A stretch of 64,000 nt of DNA, from contig JBMNOF010000001.1 of NCBI GenBank assembly GCA_050942925.1, forward strand, positions 1 to 64,000, given 5' to 3'. The DNA is from Spyradocola sp050942925 (GTDB lineage Bacteria > Bacillota > Clostridia > Christensenellales > UBA1750). Positions within the stretch are counted from its first letter, which is position 1, and the number at the start of each line of letters is the position of its first letter. Shown here piece by piece: positions 59,872 to 64,000 of the stretch. Made by a program: the position numbers and the translations under genes. The notes beneath the pieces were generated by a model. The model was not told where the DNA came from. It worked only from the letters and a program-made list of their open reading frames with translations, and did no database searches.

Positions 59872-61314
59872 ATGAATAACTGTGCGATCAAGGTGCGCTT
59901 TCTTGAGCCGGGCAATCGGCCCTACCGGCCTTCGCCTCTGAACTTCTTCGTCTACGACCGCTACATCCGCACGCCGGGCACGGGGCTGATGACGCTGACG
60001 ACCATTGCGCGCGACGCGGGAGCGGACGCGCGCATGTACAGCGAGTCCATTTCCCGCATCGTCTGGGAGGACGTGCTGGATGCGGACCTGGTGTGCATTG
60101 GGATCTTCACGTTCAACGCCCCGCGGGGATACAAACTGGCGGACTACGTGCGCAAGAACTCCCGGGCGATGGTGGTTCTGGGCGGCCTGCACGCCTCGCT
60201 GAACGCGCCCGAGGCGGCGGCGCACGCGGACTATGTCCTTCTGGGCGAGGGAGACGAGTCGATCCGGGATCTCCTTGCCGCGGTTGCGGCGGGGGAAGCG
60301 CCGGCGTTTCCGGGCCTTGCGTGGCGCGACGCGGACGGCGTCTTTCAAACCACGGGGCCTCGCCGGCCGCCTTGCGACATTTCCACCATTCCCGACCGCT
60401 CCCTCGTCTACCGCTACCGGGAGATGGCGGGGCACAACACGGTCTGGCCGCAGGTGCACGCCTCGCGCGGCTGCCCGCACAACTGCGATTACTGCGCGGT
60501 GGTGCGCCACTTTGGCCACAGGGTCCGCACGCGGCCGCCGGAAAACGTCGTTGCGGACATTCGCCAGGCGCTTGCCTTTCACGACCGGCCCGGGCGGCTT
60601 CTCCGGGTGCTGTGGCTGACGGACGACAACTTCTTTGCGGACCGGGAGTGGGCTCTATCCGTCCTGCGCGCCATCCGCGACAGCGGCATCCGCTGCGCTT
60701 TTACGGTGCAGGCGCGCTTTGAGGTCGGCTTTGACGACGAGATGCTGGACCTGCTCGCGCAGGCGGGGTTTGTGGAGCTGGCCATGGGCGTGGAATTCCT
60801 GGACGACGAATCCTTTGCCCACTACCACAAGCAGAGCACGCGCGCACAGATTGTCGCCTCCATCCGCAACATCCAGCGGCACGGCCTGCAGGTTCGGGGG
60901 CTGTTCATTCTGGGCGCGGACAACCACGAGCCGGGCGTGGGAGACCAGCTCGCGGACTTTGCCATTGCGAATCATCTGTGCGGCGTGCTGATTCAGGCGA
61001 TGTACTTCGTGCCGGGGACGCCCGTGTACGAGGAGAACAAGGACCGCCTGCTCCGCGGCGGGGACTGGGGCCGCTGCACCGGCCGGGTCGTGCACGTTCC
61101 GCAGCGCATGAGCCCGGAACAGCTCCAGCGCGAGGTCATCCGCGCCAGCGCGCGCATCTACTCCTTCCCGCGGCTTGTGCGCGCGCTCCTGCACCAACGT
61201 GGGCTGTACCGGCTGCTGTTTGTCGGAGAGTTCTTCTGGCAATGGAGCGTGCGGTCGGACCTGCGGCGGGAGCTTCCCTGGCTGCGCACCCAAAAGGCCG
61301 CGGTTCCACGCTAA
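59872..61314 (+). CDS. B12-binding-type radical SAM protein of unknown substrate
   Basis: A 480-residue radical SAM enzyme. Residues about 40-140 resemble a cobalamin-binding Rossmann domain (LVCIGIFTFNAPRGYKLADYV, then VVLGGLHASL and LLGEGDES), though the D-x-H-x2-G motif for base-off B12 is not evident. The 4Fe-4S motif is Cys201-x3-Cys205-x2-Cys208 (GCPHNCDYC). The core continues to MYFVPGTPVYEEN and a C-terminal helical region of about 90 residues. The group methylates or rearranges lipids, cofactors and antibiotics; nothing next to the gene names the substrate. GGAAGG precedes the ATG at 59872. I found no convincing promoter in the 147-base gap upstream. Confidence 0.9.
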   Translation: MNNCAIKVRFLEPGNRPYRPSPLNFFVYDRYIRTPGTGLMTLTTIARDAGADARMYSESISRIVWEDVLDADLVCIGIFTFNAPRGYKLADYVRKNSRAMVVLGGLHASLNAPEAAAHADYVLLGEGDESIRDLLAAVAAGEAPAFPGLAWRDADGVFQTTGPRRPPCDISTIPDRSLVYRYREMAGHNTVWPQVHASRGCPHNCDYCAVVRHFGHRVRTRPPENVVADIRQALAFHDRPGRLLRVLWLTDDNFFADREWALSVLRAIRDSGIRCAFTVQARFEVGFDDEMLDLLAQAGFVELAMGVEFLDDESFAHYHKQSTRAQIVASIRNIQRHGLQVRGLFILGADNHEPGVGDQLADFAIANHLCGVLIQAMYFVPGTPVYEENKDRLLRGGDWGRCTGRVVHVPQRMSPEQLQREVIRASARIYSFPRLVRALLHQRGLYRLLFVGEFFWQWSVRSDLRRELPWLRTQKAAVPR

Positions 61315-61340
61315 CGGCTGTGGTATTTTGGCAAAAGCCG

Positions 61341-61349
61341 TGGTATACT
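61341..61349 (+). promoter_or_regulatory. Extended -10 promoter of asnS (tentative)
   Basis: TGGTATACT is an extended -10 element (TGn-TATACT) 35 bases ahead of the asnS start. No good -35 box is seen. It sits just after the radical SAM gene, with no terminator between, so read-through is also possible. Confidence 0.5.
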
Positions 61350-61383
61350 AGGGACAGCATGAACGATGTGGAGGAGAGAACCC

Positions 61384-62775
<1,392 letters not shown>

Positions 62776-62791
62776 TCCCGCTTTCCCATTC

Positions 62792-62822
62792 AACGCCCTG
62801 CGCATTGCGCGGGGCGTTTTTT
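62792..62822 (+). terminator. Rho-independent terminator of asnS
   Basis: Twelve-base arms (62792-62803 and 62807-62818) with one G-U pair and an ATT loop lead into six T (62817-62822). It begins 16 bases after the asnS stop. Confidence 0.93.
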
Positions 62823-63006
62823 GCCGTTTACAGCGTACCTTTCTACGCATAGTTCCGTTTTGTTGTATTTATACAGAAATATAAATAAAGTTATCCGGAA
62901 AACAATTCTTCCTTGTATTTTTCCGAAAAATTTACATTAGAAAAATGTTCTTAATTCTATCTTTATACCTATGGCGCAAATATTAACAAACTGTTTATAT
63001 ACATGG

Positions 63007-63015
63007 TGATATAAT
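63007..63015 (+). promoter_or_regulatory. Extended -10 promoter of the decarboxylase beta subunit gene
   Basis: TGATATAAT is a perfect extended -10 element (TGn-TATAAT). The 180 bases upstream are unusually AT-rich for this window and contain no gene; no matching -35 is seen. The start is expected near 63022, about 38 bases ahead of the GTG codon. Confidence 0.65.
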
Positions 63016-63059
63016 GAATATCGGAATGGCCCATAAAAAAAGAAATGGAGAGAGTGAAC

Positions 63060-64000
63060 GTGGAATTCTTGTTCGGCAATCTACTGGACCTCACCTGGCA
63101 GCACGTGGTGATGTGGTGCATCGGCGGCCTGTTGATCTACCTTGCCATTGCCAAGGACATGGAGCCGACGCTGCTCCTGCCCATCGGATTTGGCACGCTC
63201 CTGGTCAATATTCCGAACGTCGATTTGATTCAAGAGGGCGGCGCGCTGATGACCCTGTTTGACGCGGGCATCGCCAACGAGCTCTTCCCCTTGATTCTGT
63301 TCATCGGCATCGGTGCGATGATCGACTTTGGCCCGCTGCTGACCAACCCGAAGCTGATGATGTTCGGCGCGGCGGCGCAGTTCGGCATCTTCTTCACGCT
63401 GTGCGCGGCGTCGATGTTCTTTGACATCAACGACGCGGCGTCCATCGCGGTCATCGGCGCGGCGGACGGCCCGACCTCCATCGTCGTGGCGCAGACGCTC
63501 GGCTCCAAGTACCTGGGGGCCATCATGGTGGCGGCGTACTCCTACATGGCGCTGGTTCCGATTATCCAGCCGCCGATCATCCGCCTTCTGACCACCCGCA
63601 AGGAGCGGCTCATCCGCATGCCGTACGAGCAGAAGAACGTCTCCCGCGCGACGCGCATCCTGTTCCCGATCTGCATCACGGTCATCGCGGCGCTGGTTGC
63701 GCCGTCGGCTGCGAGCCTGATCGGCTTCCTGATGTTCGGCAACCTGATCCGCGAGTGCGGCGTGCTGAACTCCCTGTCGGAGACCGCGCAGAAGGTTCTG
63801 GCGAATCTGATCACGATTTTCCTGGGCCTGACCATTGCTTCGCGCATGCAGGCGGCGGAATTCCTCGCCCCGGACACCCTGTTGATCCTGGCCCTGGGCC
63901 TTGTTGCCTTCATCTTCGACACGGCGGGCGGCGTGCTGTTTGCCAAGCTCATCAACCTCTTCCTGCCCAAGGACAAGAAGATCAACCCCATGATTGGCGC
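63060..64000 (+). CDS. Sodium-translocating decarboxylase beta subunit (OadB/GcdB/MmdB), partial
   Basis: The first 313 codons of a polytopic membrane protein cut by the right edge. It matches the beta subunit of sodium-pumping biotin-dependent decarboxylases, which couples carboxybiotin decarboxylation to sodium export. The conserved block GAADGPTSIVVAQTLGS and the repeated hydrophobic helices (LFPLILFIGIGAMIDFGPLL, SYMALVPIIQPPIIRLL) are characteristic. I prefer the GTG at 63060, nine bases after GGAG; a GTG at 63054 in the same frame is too close to it. The family is usually 370-430 residues, so about 60-120 residues are missing. Which decarboxylase it serves depends on genes beyond the window. 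Confidence 0.93.
   Translation, partial: MEFLFGNLLDLTWQHVVMWCIGGLLIYLAIAKDMEPTLLLPIGFGTLLVNIPNVDLIQEGGALMTLFDAGIANELFPLILFIGIGAMIDFGPLLTNPKLMMFGAAAQFGIFFTLCAASMFFDINDAASIAVIGAADGPTSIVVAQTLGSKYLGAIMVAAYSYMALVPIIQPPIIRLLTTRKERLIRMPYEQKNVSRATRILFPICITVIAALVAPSAASLIGFLMFGNLIRECGVLNSLSETAQKVLANLITIFLGLTIASRMQAAEFLAPDTLLILALGLVAFIFDTAGGVLFAKLINLFLPKDKKINPMIG

Overview
This 64 kb window is a chromosomal segment of a GC-rich, Gram-positive-type bacterium, most likely a member of the Clostridia. The evidence is the gene content: PolC-type replicative polymerase, RnpM (YlxR), the L7Ae-like YlxQ, ScpA/ScpB, a TepA-like ClpP relative, a YugP-type metallopeptidase, NiaR and strong Shine-Dalgarno sites. 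A high-GC clostridial order such as Christensenellales or Oscillospirales would fit, but this is a guess. No rRNA, tRNA, CRISPR array, insertion sequence or phage gene was seen.

Positions 1-9.6 kb hold one long minus-strand operon starting at a promoter at 9630-9658: site-2 protease, scpA, scpB, ftsK, rimO, pgsA, pncC (cinA), recA, a nicotinamidase-like hydrolase and a GNAT acetyltransferase. A divergent promoter drives a small lipoprotein. Positions 10.4-12.9 kb hold a short minus-strand unit: membrane protein, dusB, an orphan MacB-type ATPase and possibly a leucine-rich mini-protein. Next comes rpsO-pnp-M16 peptidase-tepA (12.9-17.8 kb), then a separate sulfatase gene (17.9-19.2 kb). The translation operon rimP-nusA-rnpM-ylxQ-infB-rbfA-nrnA-truB-ribF lies at 19.4-27.6 kb. 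The envelope/isoprenoid operon frr-(67 aa protein)-uppS-cdsA-dxr-rseP-ispG-polC lies at 27.7-37.8 kb. The order resembles the B. subtilis frr-to-recA region, compacted and with several replacements. Many neighbours overlap by 4 bases (ATGA or GTGA), implying translational coupling.

Positions 37.9-49.3 kb are the most distinctive part. A nine-gene minus-strand operon encodes a dipeptide epimerase, three tandem cytosolic beta-lactamase-fold serine hydrolases and a complete oligopeptide ABC importer. It looks like a variant of the B. subtilis dpp-ykf cell-wall peptide salvage system in which the usual peptidases are replaced. An AXE1-type esterase, an SPFH protein with four zinc ribbons, and a YbaK deacylase lie just beyond.

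From 52.5 kb the coding strand is mostly plus: a membrane-anchored protein of unknown function, murA, GNAT, a nuclease-helicase, a B12-binding-type radical SAM protein, asnS, and the start of a sodium-pump decarboxylase beta subunit that runs off the right edge. Minus-strand exceptions are a GNAT/VOC reading frame and the pair yugP-like peptidase plus niaR. The only gene-free stretch above 300 bases (49132-49447) holds a promoter, a leader and a terminator. Promoters are called from -35/-10 matches, almost all with 17-base spacers.
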